From positions 26,936-90,935 of the forward strand of contig LEKQ01000009.1 of assembly GCA_001443005.1 (NCBI GenBank): DNA of 64,000 bases, given 5' to 3'. The notes below the pieces were generated by a model. That model searched no databases. It saw only the letters and a program-made list of their open reading frames with translations, and had not been told where the DNA came from. Position numbers and translations under genes: made by a program. This stretch comes from a bacterium GBS-1. GTDB lineage: Bacteria; Synergistota; GBS-1. Positions 17,721-26,748 of this stretch are shown in pieces; positions within the stretch are counted from its first letter, which is position 1; every line of letters begins with the position of its first letter.

Positions 17721-19301
17721 TCACTTCTTTCCAAGCCTTAAGGTTGACCTGAAGAAGCTCACTAAGGTCGCTCCCGCTATAAAGCCAGCTCCCAAGACGT
17801 AAAGCACGTTTTGTCCCTCATCCTTGAACTTGGCGATTACGGCGAGCCTCACGGCTAAAGCTGCAAGAACCGTGAACCCAGCTAAAGGGTACATTATGAG
17901 CAGTCCCGTTGCAAGAAGGATCCCTATCTGCCTATCAGGTCCACCTATGGCCTGAATTATCGCTCCGGGGATCGCCCATAGGATCAAGTATTTAGCTATC
18001 TGGGGGTTAGCCCCTGCCTCTATGGTCTTAACGTATACCCTATCGACGGGTGGGACAAGATCCTGGACGAGATAGGTCTTCGCCAAAATCGCTACCATTA
18101 CAGCTGCGATGACGAGACCGGTGAGCTCAGCTATATACTGCTGTCTTCTTCCCTCGATCTCAAAGGCTTGATCCTTTCCATATCCCCTTATTATCCATCC
18201 CGCCTTAAGATCGTATCCCATATCGGCGAAGGCTGGTCCGGTTGAGGCTGTATATCCGACAAGCAGCCCTAAGGCTATGGGTGGAAATCCCATAAGCATA
18301 CCTATGGTTAAAAATATCAAGGCGGTTGCGAAAGCCGGGAACCATCCGGCGTGCATCGCCGATAGGCCAACCATGAGCTCCGATACTAAAGCCGCTATCG
18401 CTGCGAATATTATCCACCAGATGAACATCGTTCCGGACATCTGAGTGTAGAGCCCTCCGAAGACCGCTATCAAGAGCCCGATGGCTATGTAAAGCAGGAA
18501 GCCCCAACCTAAGCCGTAGCCGATCATTCTATCTGGACGGGAGGGTTCATAATCCATGTGTTCCTTCTTCAAGCTCTCCTTCTTCTTGCTTAAGATCAGG
18601 ATTATCTGAACCAAGGCGGTGACGCCAGCTCCTATCATTATCCCGTGAGGGATGTATAGCTTGTTTATGTCGATCCCAAAGAGCTTAACGGAGTACCCTC
18701 GTATTATTAAGCCTATCCCGAACATGGCCAAGGCCCATATATTTCCTATCCATGCAACACCTGCTACATCAGCGGGTATGCCGAGGTAGGCGAGCGTTCC
18801 CCCTCCAATCATCCCATAGATGAGGTAAAGCGCTTTCTTGCCCTTCTGTGCAGCTGCGAGGATGGTTTCAGCGGTAGCGATTCCCGGAGGCCAGGCGCTT
18901 TTAGCTGGGAAAATCCTTGTGTCGAAGAGCCAGTATATTATCGTCATGTCTACCACAGCTCCTAAGAAGGCGCCTATTAGCATGGGCATAACCAGGTCTT
19001 GTCTCCCGAGCAGCCAGGGTATAGCTGCTGGAAGGAATATGGCGTTGGCAGCTCCAAAGGTAGCGCCAGATATCGTGGTTTGAACTAAGTTCTGTCTGTT
19101 TATATCCAAGAACCTTTGGAGAGCCATAATTGGTAACCTTGCAAGTATGATAGCCATTAAGGCGCCGATTATCGATGTGTTGGTTGATATCCCAAGACGC
19201 GTGATGAGCTCAAGCCCTATTATCGTTCCGAAAACCGCCATGGCTATGTTTAATATCAGTACGGAGGGCTCAAGCGCTGAGGGGTGTCTCTTTACTTCCA
19301 T
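17721..19301 (-). CDS. OPT-family oligopeptide transporter
   Basis: This 526-residue integral membrane protein has about 14 hydrophobic segments. Its family features are AFLGAVVDMTIIYWLF, AWPPGIATAETILAA and the internally repeated QYIAELTGLVIAAVMVA type segments. OPT transporters carry oligopeptides or metal-chelate compounds by proton symport. It sits between two M29-like genes and near AroM, DUF1177, DUF917 and racemase genes on the same transcript, so it probably imports the substrate that these enzymes process. AAAGGAGGG lies just before the start. Confidence 0.83.
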   Translation of the reverse strand: MEVKRHPSALEPSVLILNIAMAVFGTIIGLELITRLGISTNTSIIGALMAIILARLPIMALQRFLDINRQNLVQTTISGATFGAANAIFLPAAIPWLLGRQDLVMPMLIGAFLGAVVDMTIIYWLFDTRIFPAKSAWPPGIATAETILAAAQKGKKALYLIYGMIGGGTLAYLGIPADVAGVAWIGNIWALAMFGIGLIIRGYSVKLFGIDINKLYIPHGIMIGAGVTALVQIILILSKKKESLKKEHMDYEPSRPDRMIGYGLGWGFLLYIAIGLLIAVFGGLYTQMSGTMFIWWIIFAAIAALVSELMVGLSAMHAGWFPAFATALIFLTIGMLMGFPPIALGLLVGYTASTGPAFADMGYDLKAGWIIRGYGKDQAFEIEGRRQQYIAELTGLVIAAVMVAILAKTYLVQDLVPPVDRVYVKTIEAGANPQIAKYLILWAIPGAIIQAIGGPDRQIGILLATGLLIMYPLAGFTVLAALAVRLAVIAKFKDEGQNVLYVLGAGFIAGATLVSFFRSTLRLGKK

Positions 19302-19315
19302 CTTTTTTCCCTCCT

Positions 19316-20284
19316 TTAAATAGCGAGCTTACCCTCTCTCAGGAGAGGTCTCCCATCGATCAGGACTGTGGGGCTTTTAATGATGCCGTCGAGGTGGATT
19401 GAAGCTCTGATCTTGCCTCCGAAGTCGTAATTGCTTCCTAAAGCGATGTGGACCGTCCCTAAGACCTTTTCATCCTCGAGTATGTTTCCGCTTATCCTCG
19501 CATTAGGGTTGGTCCCTATCCCCAACTCTCCTATCCTTCTTGACTCTGCGCCGTGCTCTTTAAGGATCTCCCTTAGCCTTTCAGCTTCATCACCTCCCTC
19601 TATCTTCCTGACCGCTCCATCTTCGATGACGAGCCTTATCGGTGACTTGAGGACTCCTATTCCCGCCATTGAGCCATCTATCACAGCTACGCCGTTAACT
19701 TCCTCCTCGATGGGCGCGATGAAGGCCTCCGCTCCAGGAAGGTTTCCGCACTCCCCAGGTTTTCTATATATGCCTGTGCTTCTTTTTGCCTTCCTCCCTT
19801 TAATCGATAAAGATAGGTTCGTTCCCAAGGGGCTCATTATTTCGACGACGCTTCCCTCATCGAGCAAATCCCCAATCCTGTTCGTTAAATTAAGCATCTC
19901 CTCATAGTTAGCGCTCATTGTTCTTATGAAGCTCTCCTCGGTTATGCCAGGAAGGGTTGCAACCCTCGTTCCATGTTCGCAGGCCTCCTTCTTAGCCATG
20001 GTGTGGGTTATCGATTTCGACGTGGGAGCTAAGACCACATCAGCGGTCTTCATGGCCTCCGCTATAGGTAAAGGTGGTTCCTCACCGTGCATCTTTCTGG
20101 GGATAATCTCCACGTATATGGCTTCGGTTTTAAGCTCCTTGGCTTTCTCCCAGAGGTGCAAGCCTATGTTTCTCCTTTCCTCATCGGTTATCACAAGGAC
20201 GGTCTCCTCTTCCTTAACCCCCATGCACTCCCTTAAGGCTATCTCACAGGCATGAAAGAGCTTTTCGTCGATCTTGAGCTTCAA
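19316..20284 (-). CDS. M29-like aminopeptidase family protein
   Basis: This 322-residue relative of M29 leucyl aminopeptidases has the N-terminal GVKEEETVLVITD Rossmann-like segment. Its C-terminal metal-site blocks are GTNPNARISGNILEDEKVLG, TVHIALGSN and ASIHLDGII. The E...H...HxD set fits the M29 metal ligands better than its paralogue at 16664-17713, so a true aminopeptidase is plausible. It lies 15 nt upstream of the OPT gene in the same operon. Substrate and activity are untested, and the protein is shorter than classical M29 enzymes (about 400 residues). Confidence 0.7.
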   Translation of the reverse strand: MKLKIDEKLFHACEIALRECMGVKEEETVLVITDEERRNIGLHLWEKAKELKTEAIYVEIIPRKMHGEEPPLPIAEAMKTADVVLAPTSKSITHTMAKKEACEHGTRVATLPGITEESFIRTMSANYEEMLNLTNRIGDLLDEGSVVEIMSPLGTNLSLSIKGRKAKRSTGIYRKPGECGNLPGAEAFIAPIEEEVNGVAVIDGSMAGIGVLKSPIRLVIEDGAVRKIEGGDEAERLREILKEHGAESRRIGELGIGTNPNARISGNILEDEKVLGTVHIALGSNYDFGGKIRASIHLDGIIKSPTVLIDGRPLLREGKLAI

Positions 20285-20290
20285 ATAGGA

Positions 20291-20950
20291 TCACCCCTCT
20301 GCTAATTCCCCTATTACCCTCGCCATGAGCGTTCTGGGAAGGATTACAGGTTTTCCCGTGAGGCTCGATAGGGTTCTTTTAACCTCAAGGCTGTAGCCTA
20401 TGCAGTCTAAAACTATTAGATCACATTCTTTGAAGTCGGGCGCTACTTTCGCGAAGCTCTCCTTAGTGCTCTCGTAAGGTGAGAGGCTTCTTATAACAAT
20501 CTCTTTAGCTTTTCCCCTCCACTTTTCAAGCGTCATCCCTTCTTGAGCTGGATCGGGTATGAGTATGCCTAAGGTAGCGGCGTTTAGCGACTCAACCACC
20601 TTGGTGAGGATTAAGGATGGCTCAACGAGGAGCTTTCTTGAGGATAAACCTTCGAACTTGCCGGTGCAAAGAAGCCCTATCAGGTCCACCCTATCTTCGA
20701 TCTCTCTTATTAGGAGCTTCAACCTATCTTCTATCTTATCTCTTCTTAGCTTGACCTGTCTTCCATCCCTCAGCCTGCTTACCAGGACCTCGTCTTCCTC
20801 CCTCGGGTGAAGCGCTTCTATCTCCTCTTGGGAGAGCCCATCCAAAGCTCCAACCTCCAATATCTCCAAGTTTCCCAAGTAGGGCTTTATCTCTGGGACC
20901 ACATCTACCCTCGGGGATTGCCCTATGGTCACTAAGGCAAGCCTTTTCAT
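20291..20950 (-). CDS. aroM: AroM family protein
   Basis: This 219-residue protein matches the AroM family: RLALVTIGQSPRVDVVPEI at the N-terminus, ALDGLSQEEI, LLCTGKF with a conserved cysteine, and a C-terminal SGKPVILPRTLMAR-like segment (here TGKPVILPRT). AroM has no established biochemical function, though its shape suggests an Asp/Glu-racemase-like two-domain enzyme. Its ATG overlaps the DUF1177 stop by 4 nt (ATGA), showing translational coupling. In this operon it follows DUF917 and DUF1177 genes. Finding it far from shikimate genes argues against an aromatic-biosynthesis role. Confidence 0.85.
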   Translation of the reverse strand: MKRLALVTIGQSPRVDVVPEIKPYLGNLEILEVGALDGLSQEEIEALHPREEDEVLVSRLRDGRQVKLRRDKIEDRLKLLIREIEDRVDLIGLLCTGKFEGLSSRKLLVEPSLILTKVVESLNAATLGILIPDPAQEGMTLEKWRGKAKEIVIRSLSPYESTKESFAKVAPDFKECDLIVLDCIGYSLEVKRTLSSLTGKPVILPRTLMARVIGELAEG

Positions 20951-21882
20951 CCTGATCCTTCCCTTCCCTGAAGGTGGTTCATCGGACCGTAAAGCTCAAC
21001 CAGTCTCTTAAACTCCTCCTCATCGTAGAACTTAACCTTTCCCCTCCCGAACTCCTTGGCTACCTCTATGCAAAACCTTCCGGCTAGTTCTATATCCACC
21101 GCCTGGCTCGCTCCAGTCGCGCATCCGGGAACGGGGACCTCCGCGGTTATGGCGACTCCAACCACCGGAGCGTTCGTTGACGTCGCCGGCTGAAGGATGC
21201 TGTTTAAGTGATAAACTCCGTTACCATAGGGGGTTATATCCTGCATGGTTATGGGGACCACCGCGGGTAATCTTCCGGTGACATATTGCATAATGTTAAG
21301 AAGGTCGTCGCTGACCTTGAGTATCCACCCCTCCTTTACCGTTGGCGTTATCGCGAATCCTCTTGTGTTTATTATCCTGTTGCCTCTCGTGGTATCGATG
21401 GAGAGGATGGCATCCATCGCTGGGTCTACCTCGTACCTGTTCATCGTTGCCATGTCAACCGGTGATCCCATGAAGGGGACGGGATCGTGAGGTTGCGTTG
21501 GCGCGTTTGGGCAGATGTGGGTTGCGATTATGACGTCTCCCTCAAGGCTGTCTCCGTTTCTAATCATATCCCCGAGCTTGAAGGCTACCGCTATAGCGGC
21601 TATCGCACCATCGGCATCTGACACTAATCCTATCCTCTCAGGCCTCGCTCCTATGCCTCCTAGTCTACCTATTATCCCTAAGGTAGGAGCCCTTCCCCCC
21701 GAGGTCTTCCCTTTAGCTCCAGGAATTACCACCTTTATGAAGTCCGTCGTTCCCTTATCGCCCTTTATGGTCTTAACCTCTACGCTTTTAAGCCCTCTTC
21801 CTATCAGCGCCTCCCTTACCCTTTCACCGTTTACGTAAGCGCTATCAAGTAGGTCATAGGCCTCTATAACCTGCTTTAACAA
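20947..21882 (-). CDS. DUF1177 family protein
   Basis: This 311-residue protein resembles the DUF1177 family, which often neighbours AroM and OPT-type transporters. Notable segments are LGIIGRLGGIGARPERIG, ATHICPNAPTQPHDPVPFMG and VPVPGCATGASQAVD. The histidine/cysteine-rich middle suggests a metal site, but no function is established. The start is TTG with GGAGGTG 7 nt upstream, overlapping the DUF917 stop. Both neighbours are translationally coupled, so it acts in the same pathway. Confidence 0.75.
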   Translation of the reverse strand: MLKQVIEAYDLLDSAYVNGERVREALIGRGLKSVEVKTIKGDKGTTDFIKVVIPGAKGKTSGGRAPTLGIIGRLGGIGARPERIGLVSDADGAIAAIAVAFKLGDMIRNGDSLEGDVIIATHICPNAPTQPHDPVPFMGSPVDMATMNRYEVDPAMDAILSIDTTRGNRIINTRGFAITPTVKEGWILKVSDDLLNIMQYVTGRLPAVVPITMQDITPYGNGVYHLNSILQPATSTNAPVVGVAITAEVPVPGCATGASQAVDIELAGRFCIEVAKEFGRGKVKFYDEEEFKRLVELYGPMNHLQGREGSG

Positions 21883-22967
21883 GATGTTTCACCTCCCAAA
21901 AGACTTTTGCCTATCACCCTTCCCGCCTCCTTAAGAAGCTCAAGGTCTTTAACCCCCTCGCCCAGTATTATCCTGCTTTTTGGGATCAAAAGAAGTATGA
22001 CTTCCATTCCTTTCTTAGCCTCCGCTGATGTTAATGGGAGGGAGCTTTCAAGCTCTATCATGGAGATAAGGTCGGGGAAGGTGCCAAATCGTTTTCCTTC
22101 AAGGTTTTCAAGCGTCATGAACTCGTTCCAGAAGGCAATTTCATAGCTATCTTTTTCTCCATCTACCAGTATCTTTCCAAGGTCGAAGCCCCCCTTGGTC
22201 TCTAAGGATACCTCCCTTATCTTGCCCCTATCGACTATATTCCCTTCGCCAAAGTATTCTATGAGCTTCTCCGAAAGTTTATAAGGATTACCCTTGTATT
22301 TTTTCATAAGCATTCCGACCTCGATCGCCTGAGTTATGGCTCCAACTGCTCCATTTTTCCTAACGTAGTCTATGCCAACAGGGTTTCTAGCTACCGCAAC
22401 CAGTCCTCCTGCCTGAACAGCAGCCTCCCTTACCATCCTCGATGCCTTCTCCAAGGAGCCCTTGATCACGATCTCTATGTATCTTCCTTCTTCCTTATTC
22501 CCTCCAACAGCGCTTTGTATAGATGTATAATCCTTGACTTTGTGCAAACCCATCGCTCCCATGACACCCGTCGGGTGGGCTCTTCCATCGGCAGGGGCAT
22601 CTACCATCGGTATGCCTAATATTGATGAGGCTATCCATCCGTTTATCGTTGAATACCCTCCGTTTTCCGAAGAGATGATCCCTTCGACCTTGAGGGAGTC
22701 CACCTCCATTAAAAGCTCAAAGGATTTAACCATATGAGATGGTAGGACGTACCTCTCCTTAGCTGCTGGGGCTCCAACCATTGAGGCTGTGACGATGTAA
22801 CCGTCACTTGGGATGGAATCCAAGTCAACTATCTCTACATCTCCTAACTTCAAAGCCATCTTAGCGTGCTCAAGCCCCAGATTAAGATCTCCTCCACCGC
22901 CTCCTCCTAAAAAGGCTCCACCTAAAACTGCGCACTCAGCCATCTCTTCGTTTACCTTGAGCCTCAT
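21876..22967 (-). CDS. DUF917 family protein (S-methyl-thiohydantoin desulfurase-like)
   Basis: A protein of about 363 residues with the DUF917 hallmark GGAFLGGGGGGDLNLGL at the N-terminus, then SMVGAPAAKERY, ENGGYSTINGW and PMVDAPADGRAHPTG. The family was linked to thiohydantoin desulfurase chemistry and is related to hydantoinase-type folds; activity here is unknown. ATG 22967 is chosen because it has GGGAGG 7 nt upstream and forms an exact ATGA overlap with the racemase stop, unlike ATG 22982. A hydantoin-type ring substrate would also fit the neighbouring racemase. Confidence 0.75.
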   Translation of the reverse strand: MRLKVNEEMAECAVLGGAFLGGGGGGDLNLGLEHAKMALKLGDVEIVDLDSIPSDGYIVTASMVGAPAAKERYVLPSHMVKSFELLMEVDSLKVEGIISSENGGYSTINGWIASSILGIPMVDAPADGRAHPTGVMGAMGLHKVKDYTSIQSAVGGNKEEGRYIEIVIKGSLEKASRMVREAAVQAGGLVAVARNPVGIDYVRKNGAVGAITQAIEVGMLMKKYKGNPYKLSEKLIEYFGEGNIVDRGKIREVSLETKGGFDLGKILVDGEKDSYEIAFWNEFMTLENLEGKRFGTFPDLISMIELESSLPLTSAEAKKGMEVILLLIPKSRIILGEGVKDLELLKEAGRVIGKSLLGGETSC

Positions 22968-23638
22968 CTTTCTCCCTCCCATGCTCTTTTTCTCCTAAGG
23001 GCGTGAAGGGTAACCGCTCCAGAGGCTATAACCGCATCTATCACCGGCAGTCCCACGTCCCTCTCTAAGATGGTAGCAAGCCCTATAGTGGAGTATCCCG
23101 TGCAGGCGAAGGCTATCACCTCGGCGCCCTTTTCCTTTAGTCTTTTTGCGGCTTCCCTTGCCCTTTCCTGCCCCCATTGCGTCATTAGATCTAGCGTGTT
23201 TTTGACCCCTTCAGGAGAGTCTTCAGCTATAAGATTCTCGCCCAAAACCTCCTTAAAGGCCCTGGGGGTCCTCTCCGTTAGATTGAGAACTCCAACCCTC
23301 CTGCCATAGGTTAAAGCCAAGCTCGCTGCTGCGCTTCCAGCCCCTATGACCGGTATCTTTAACATCTCCCTCGCTTCCTTAACTGCCGGGTCTGCTGCGC
23401 AGCTTATAATTATCGCTTCAACCCCTTCTTTCTCTAACCTCTTGGCCAGATTAACTATCTTCGGTTTAGCGATCTCTTCGCTTTCTTCGTCATATATCCC
23501 CTTAGGTTGGTCCTCTATGCACCTGCTTAAGATTTCCAGTTCTGGAAAGGCTCGCTCCAATATCCTTCCATGAGAACTTAGAATCTCTTCGCTTTCCACG
23601 GTTAAAACCCTTATCAAACCCACCTTGTGTTTTTTCAA
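22964..23638 (-). CDS. Asp/Glu/hydantoin racemase family protein
   Basis: This 224-residue protein has the two catalytic cysteines of the racemase family in ISCAADPAV (about residue 85) and FACTGYST (about 175), and the typical VIGAGSAAASLAL helix. The family includes aspartate, glutamate and hydantoin racemases and maleate isomerase. The start is TTG with GGAGGTG 7 nt upstream. It is the first gene of the tight seven-gene set ending at 16664. The SfsA-fusion gene lies only 29 nt upstream on the same strand and may be cotranscribed. Confidence 0.82.
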   Translation of the reverse strand: MKKHKVGLIRVLTVESEEILSSHGRILERAFPELEILSRCIEDQPKGIYDEESEEIAKPKIVNLAKRLEKEGVEAIIISCAADPAVKEAREMLKIPVIGAGSAAASLALTYGRRVGVLNLTERTPRAFKEVLGENLIAEDSPEGVKNTLDLMTQWGQERAREAAKRLKEKGAEVIAFACTGYSTIGLATILERDVGLPVIDAVIASGAVTLHALRRKRAWEGER

Positions 23639-23667
23639 GGGCGAACACCTCCGATATTTTTATTTTA

Positions 23668-24813
23668 TCATAATGAATGCCCTTCTATGAAATCTCTAAT
23701 AGTTCCAAATTGAAACTTAAGTAGCAATTTAAAGAGACCTTCGTTAAGCTTTGGATCTTTCTTGAAGTAAAGTAGGTGACTTTGGCAGTCGCAGTCGCTG
23801 CAACCGAACCCGGGTATAACGTCATCGGCTATGTCCTGAAGCTCCCTCGCTATCCGGCATTCCATCCTAAGAGGGCTTCTTATGCTAAAGCTCCCTATAA
23901 TATTCATATATTTCTTTATATGGTCTATGTGCCAGAAGGCTTTCCCTCCCTTCCTTAAGTGCCTTTTAATGCGAGAGGAGAGCTTCCTTAACCCTGAGCC
24001 CACATATATGTAAAACCCCTTTGGAAGAAGGAAGATTTTACCACTGGGTAAGCTTAAGCTCCTATCCTCATCGTTAAATAGGGATATCAGGTATGCTCCC
24101 TTATCCTCAAGCAGGATTTTCGCTTCATCCCAGGGTATTTTCACCTCTTTCACTGAGCCCTCCTTTAGGTTCAAGCTTTCATCCCACTCTAAGGATATGG
24201 CTTCTATCAATATCCTATCCTTGGCGCTATATAAAGCTCTTGCAAAGTCCGGGTCTTTGTGAAAGTTGGGCACGAGGTACTTAACCGGTCTTTGAATGAG
24301 AAAGAGGACTCCTCCAAGGGCCTCGGTGCCCAGGGCTGAGAGGGTTTCGATGTGTCTTCTTCCCCTTTCAGTGGGTGCGTCGGGGAAGGATGCTACGCCC
24401 TCGTAAAAGAGCGTGCAGCTTTTCACCTCAAGGAGGAGGTGTCTTCCGCTCTCCTTTTCCTCAAGAAGGAAGTCGAACCTGGAGCTTCCATAGCTTACCT
24501 CTCTTCGCACGATGGTATACCCCTTAAGCGATGGGATGCTTTCGATAATAAGGGGTAAAAGTTCGTTCGATTTTATGGAGTCGATCATTATTGGCTTTCC
24601 CTCTAAATCAAGGGTTCCTACGGCCCTTAAGGGAAGCTTACCCTTCGGGTTCGGTACCACCATCAGGTCCTTTCCCGGTAAAAGTAGCTCCTCTAAACTG
24701 CCTGAGTTGGGAAGGTAGGCCTTAAGGGTGAGCCCCTCATCTTCAACAGCCAAGGTAAACCTGTTTAATCTGCTTAAGAATCTTACCCTCTTAACTTCCT
24801 CAAAGAGCCTCAT
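23668..24813 (-). CDS. sfsA: SfsA nuclease fused to a C-terminal DUF123 GIY-YIG-like domain
   Basis: This 381-residue protein has two parts. Residues 1 to about 235 match SfsA: RFTLAVEDEGLTLKAYLPNS, the nuclease-like core RFDFLLEE...LLLEVKSCTL and FPDAPTERGRRH. Residues from about 255 match DUF123 (Uri superfamily): GAYLISLFNDE, LPKGFYIYVGSGLRKLSSRI and FWHIDHI, then a Cys-rich GCSDCDCQSHL. SfsA is described as a DNA/RNA nuclease, and DUF123 is a GIY-YIG relative, so this is probably a two-headed nuclease. GAGGAGG lies before the ATG. Confidence 0.85.
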   Translation of the reverse strand: MRLFEEVKRVRFLSRLNRFTLAVEDEGLTLKAYLPNSGSLEELLLPGKDLMVVPNPKGKLPLRAVGTLDLEGKPIMIDSIKSNELLPLIIESIPSLKGYTIVRREVSYGSSRFDFLLEEKESGRHLLLEVKSCTLFYEGVASFPDAPTERGRRHIETLSALGTEALGGVLFLIQRPVKYLVPNFHKDPDFARALYSAKDRILIEAISLEWDESLNLKEGSVKEVKIPWDEAKILLEDKGAYLISLFNDEDRSLSLPSGKIFLLPKGFYIYVGSGLRKLSSRIKRHLRKGGKAFWHIDHIKKYMNIIGSFSIRSPLRMECRIARELQDIADDVIPGFGCSDCDCQSHLLYFKKDPKLNEGLFKLLLKFQFGTIRDFIEGHSL

Positions 24814-25048
24814 TTAAATCCTCCTCTTACATACCACATCTTCGATCGATTTCCCTTATTATCCCTTTTTCTTTCGCTATTGAGTTCTGGAGTTATTAAA
24901 CCTTGAGAAGGGAAGAGGGTGGGGTTTCAGATGAAAGTCAAGCGTGGCCCTCTTAAGTTGACAGCGAACTTTAGATCCTTGAAGTTTTACAAGACTATTG
25001 CTATTATGATTATATAATTTCATCTTCGGAAAGGAGGTTGGACTTTCC
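24814..25048 (+). promoter_or_regulatory. Divergent intergenic region with a TATAAT element
   Basis: TATAAT at 25013-25018 is the best -10 for the chemoreceptor gene at 25049; no good -35 at 17 nt was found. A TTGACA at 24958-24963 has no -10 partner. Nothing else is recognised here. Confidence 0.35.
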
Positions 25049-26692
25049 TTGAGGCTAAAAGGTTTTTTAATACTGATTTTGGTAGGTCTTGTTCTGGAAT
25101 TTTTAGTTGCATCTTATTGCTTAATGCGAGGGTCTTTAAGGGAAACTGGCTTTTTTATGGTTCTGGTCGCATCGGGCTTGGCGTTGGGTCTTTTGGGGGC
25201 TTTGGGGGGAGCGAGGGAGGTTATCTCCTTAGAGCAGATCGGGGAGTGCGCGAGGCTGTTTGGTAAGGGGGATATCGTCGGAGCGGATCTTTATTTAACG
25301 AGGAGGCGTGGAGTCCCATCGAAAGCGCGCGATTTGATGCTTCCCGCTTTAGATGCCTTCTTTAGGCTCATTGGTAGCGTTCAAAGAAGCTCAGAGGAGC
25401 TCAATCACTTCATAGCTCTTCTTGAGGATGGGATAGGGGTTCACAGGAAGGGGTTGAGAGAGATATCTCATGCTATGAATGAGGTTGCTTCCGCTGCTGA
25501 TGAGGAATCAGGGGTAGCTCAGAGGGTGGCCAACGGTATAGAGGCCCTAAACTCTTTAGCTCAGGAGATAGTGGGTGTGGCTTCGAAGGTTATGGGGTTA
25601 GCTCAGGATGCGGGTGTTTTGGCCTCTCAAGCTTTGGATAAGGTAGATTCTCTTCTAGGCGATATCAGGCAGGTTGCATCCTCTAATGATGAAACGGCAG
25701 ATAAAGTTTTAAAGCTTTCGGAGGAGATGGAGCAGATAAATCGCTTCGTTGAGACCCTGACGGAGATAGCTGAGCAAACCAATTTGCTAGCCCTGAACGC
25801 TGCGATAGAGGCAGCACGTGCAGGAGAATCTGGACGTGGTTTTGCTGTTGTGGCTGAGGAGATAAGGAAGCTGGCTAATAGGTCTACCTCTTCTGCGCTG
25901 GAGATTGCGAACCTGGTGAAAGGCATAAGGGAGAGGGGTAAGGAGGCCTCTAACGATGTCGTTAAGGGGGCCGTCCTGGTTCGTGAAAATGTCAGGAAGG
26001 GAGAAGAAGTGGTATCAGCTATCAGGAGTTTCTCCGATGCCTTTTTAGAGGTTAGGGATTCTCTAGCCTTAATAAGCGATAGGGTGAAAGAACAGGTCGT
26101 TAAGATAGATGAGATAAGTCAGGAGGCGGGAAGGCTCGCCGCAGCCTCTCAGGAGACGGCAGCCAGTGTAGAGGAGATAACAGCTTCCGTGAGCGAGCAA
26201 AGCAGCGCAACCGAGGAGATGGAAAGATACGTAAAGAGGCTGGTTGATATGGCTACGCGCTTCAGGAATATAGCTGATCAATATACAAGGGGAACGTGGA
26301 GTGAAGATGCTAAGGAGCGCATGGCTAAGGAGAGCTTAGGTACACTTTTAAAGCTGGCTGAACTGCCTGAATTTAAAAGCTTGGATCTTAAGCGGCTTGT
26401 TCCCATATTTGATAACGCCTTCAAGGGGCATCCTTACATAAAGACGCCCCTTCTCGTTGGCTTAGATGGAAAGATAATACACGCTGACTCTAGGCTCGAT
26501 AGAAGCGTAGATTGGTCCTTTAGGTCTTGGTTTAAGGGAGCCTTGAAGGGTAGCCCCTTCGTTGGTGATACCTACGTTAGCCTTGGGACAAACAGGCCGG
26601 CCTTCGCGATTTCCTGCCCCGTTAAAAACGATAGGGGAGAGATAGTTGCGGTTTTGGCCGCTAACGTGGATGATAGAGGAGTAGGAGCTTAA
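25049..26692 (+). CDS. Chemoreceptor with two N-terminal membrane helices and a C-terminal Cache-like sensor
   Basis: This 547-residue protein opens with two membrane helices (about 5-24 and 33-52) joined by a loop of only about 10 residues, so there is no periplasmic sensor. The signalling coiled coil follows, with hairpin tip [20 protein letters not shown] near residue 240. After it, about 430-547, comes a Cache/PDC-like domain with [31 protein letters not shown] and [12 protein letters not shown]. This places ligand sensing in the cytoplasm behind the signalling tip. The start is TTG with GGAAAGGAGG at 25028-25037. Strong terminator downstream. Confidence 0.85.
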   Translation: MRLKGFLILILVGLVLEFLVASYCLMRGSLRETGFFMVLVASGLALGLLGALGGAREVISLEQIGECARLFGKGDIVGADLYLTRRRGVPSKARDLMLPALDAFFRLIGSVQRSSEELNHFIALLEDGIGVHRKGLREISHAMNEVASAADEESGVAQRVANGIEALNSLAQEIVGVASKVMGLAQDAGVLASQALDKVDSLLGDIRQVASSNDETADKVLKLSEEMEQINRFVETLTEIAEQTNLLALNAAIEAARAGESGRGFAVVAEEIRKLANRSTSSALEIANLVKGIRERGKEASNDVVKGAVLVRENVRKGEEVVSAIRSFSDAFLEVRDSLALISDRVKEQVVKIDEISQEAGRLAAASQETAASVEEITASVSEQSSATEEMERYVKRLVDMATRFRNIADQYTRGTWSEDAKERMAKESLGTLLKLAELPEFKSLDLKRLVPIFDNAFKGHPYIKTPLLVGLDGKIIHADSRLDRSVDWSFRSWFKGALKGSPFVGDTYVSLGTNRPAFAISCPVKNDRGEIVAVLAANVDDRGVGA

Positions 26693-26698
26693 GGTAGT

Positions 26699-26733
26699 AA
26701 AGGGCCTCCCATCATCCGTAAGGGAGGCCCTTT
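26699..26733. terminator. Bidirectional terminator
   Basis: AAAGGGCCTCCC (26699-26710) pairs with GGGAGGCCCTTT (26722-26733) around an 11-nt loop, between the convergent chemoreceptor and Fe-S operons. Confidence 0.85.
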
Positions 26734-26748
26734 ATGTTTAAGGTCATC

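Noticed and set aside
24931..25017. 28-codon frame (starts MKVKRGPLKL) upstream of the C-terminal-Cache chemoreceptor
   Set aside because: It runs into the -10 element of the chemoreceptor gene, and no terminator follows, unlike the two leader ORFs reported.
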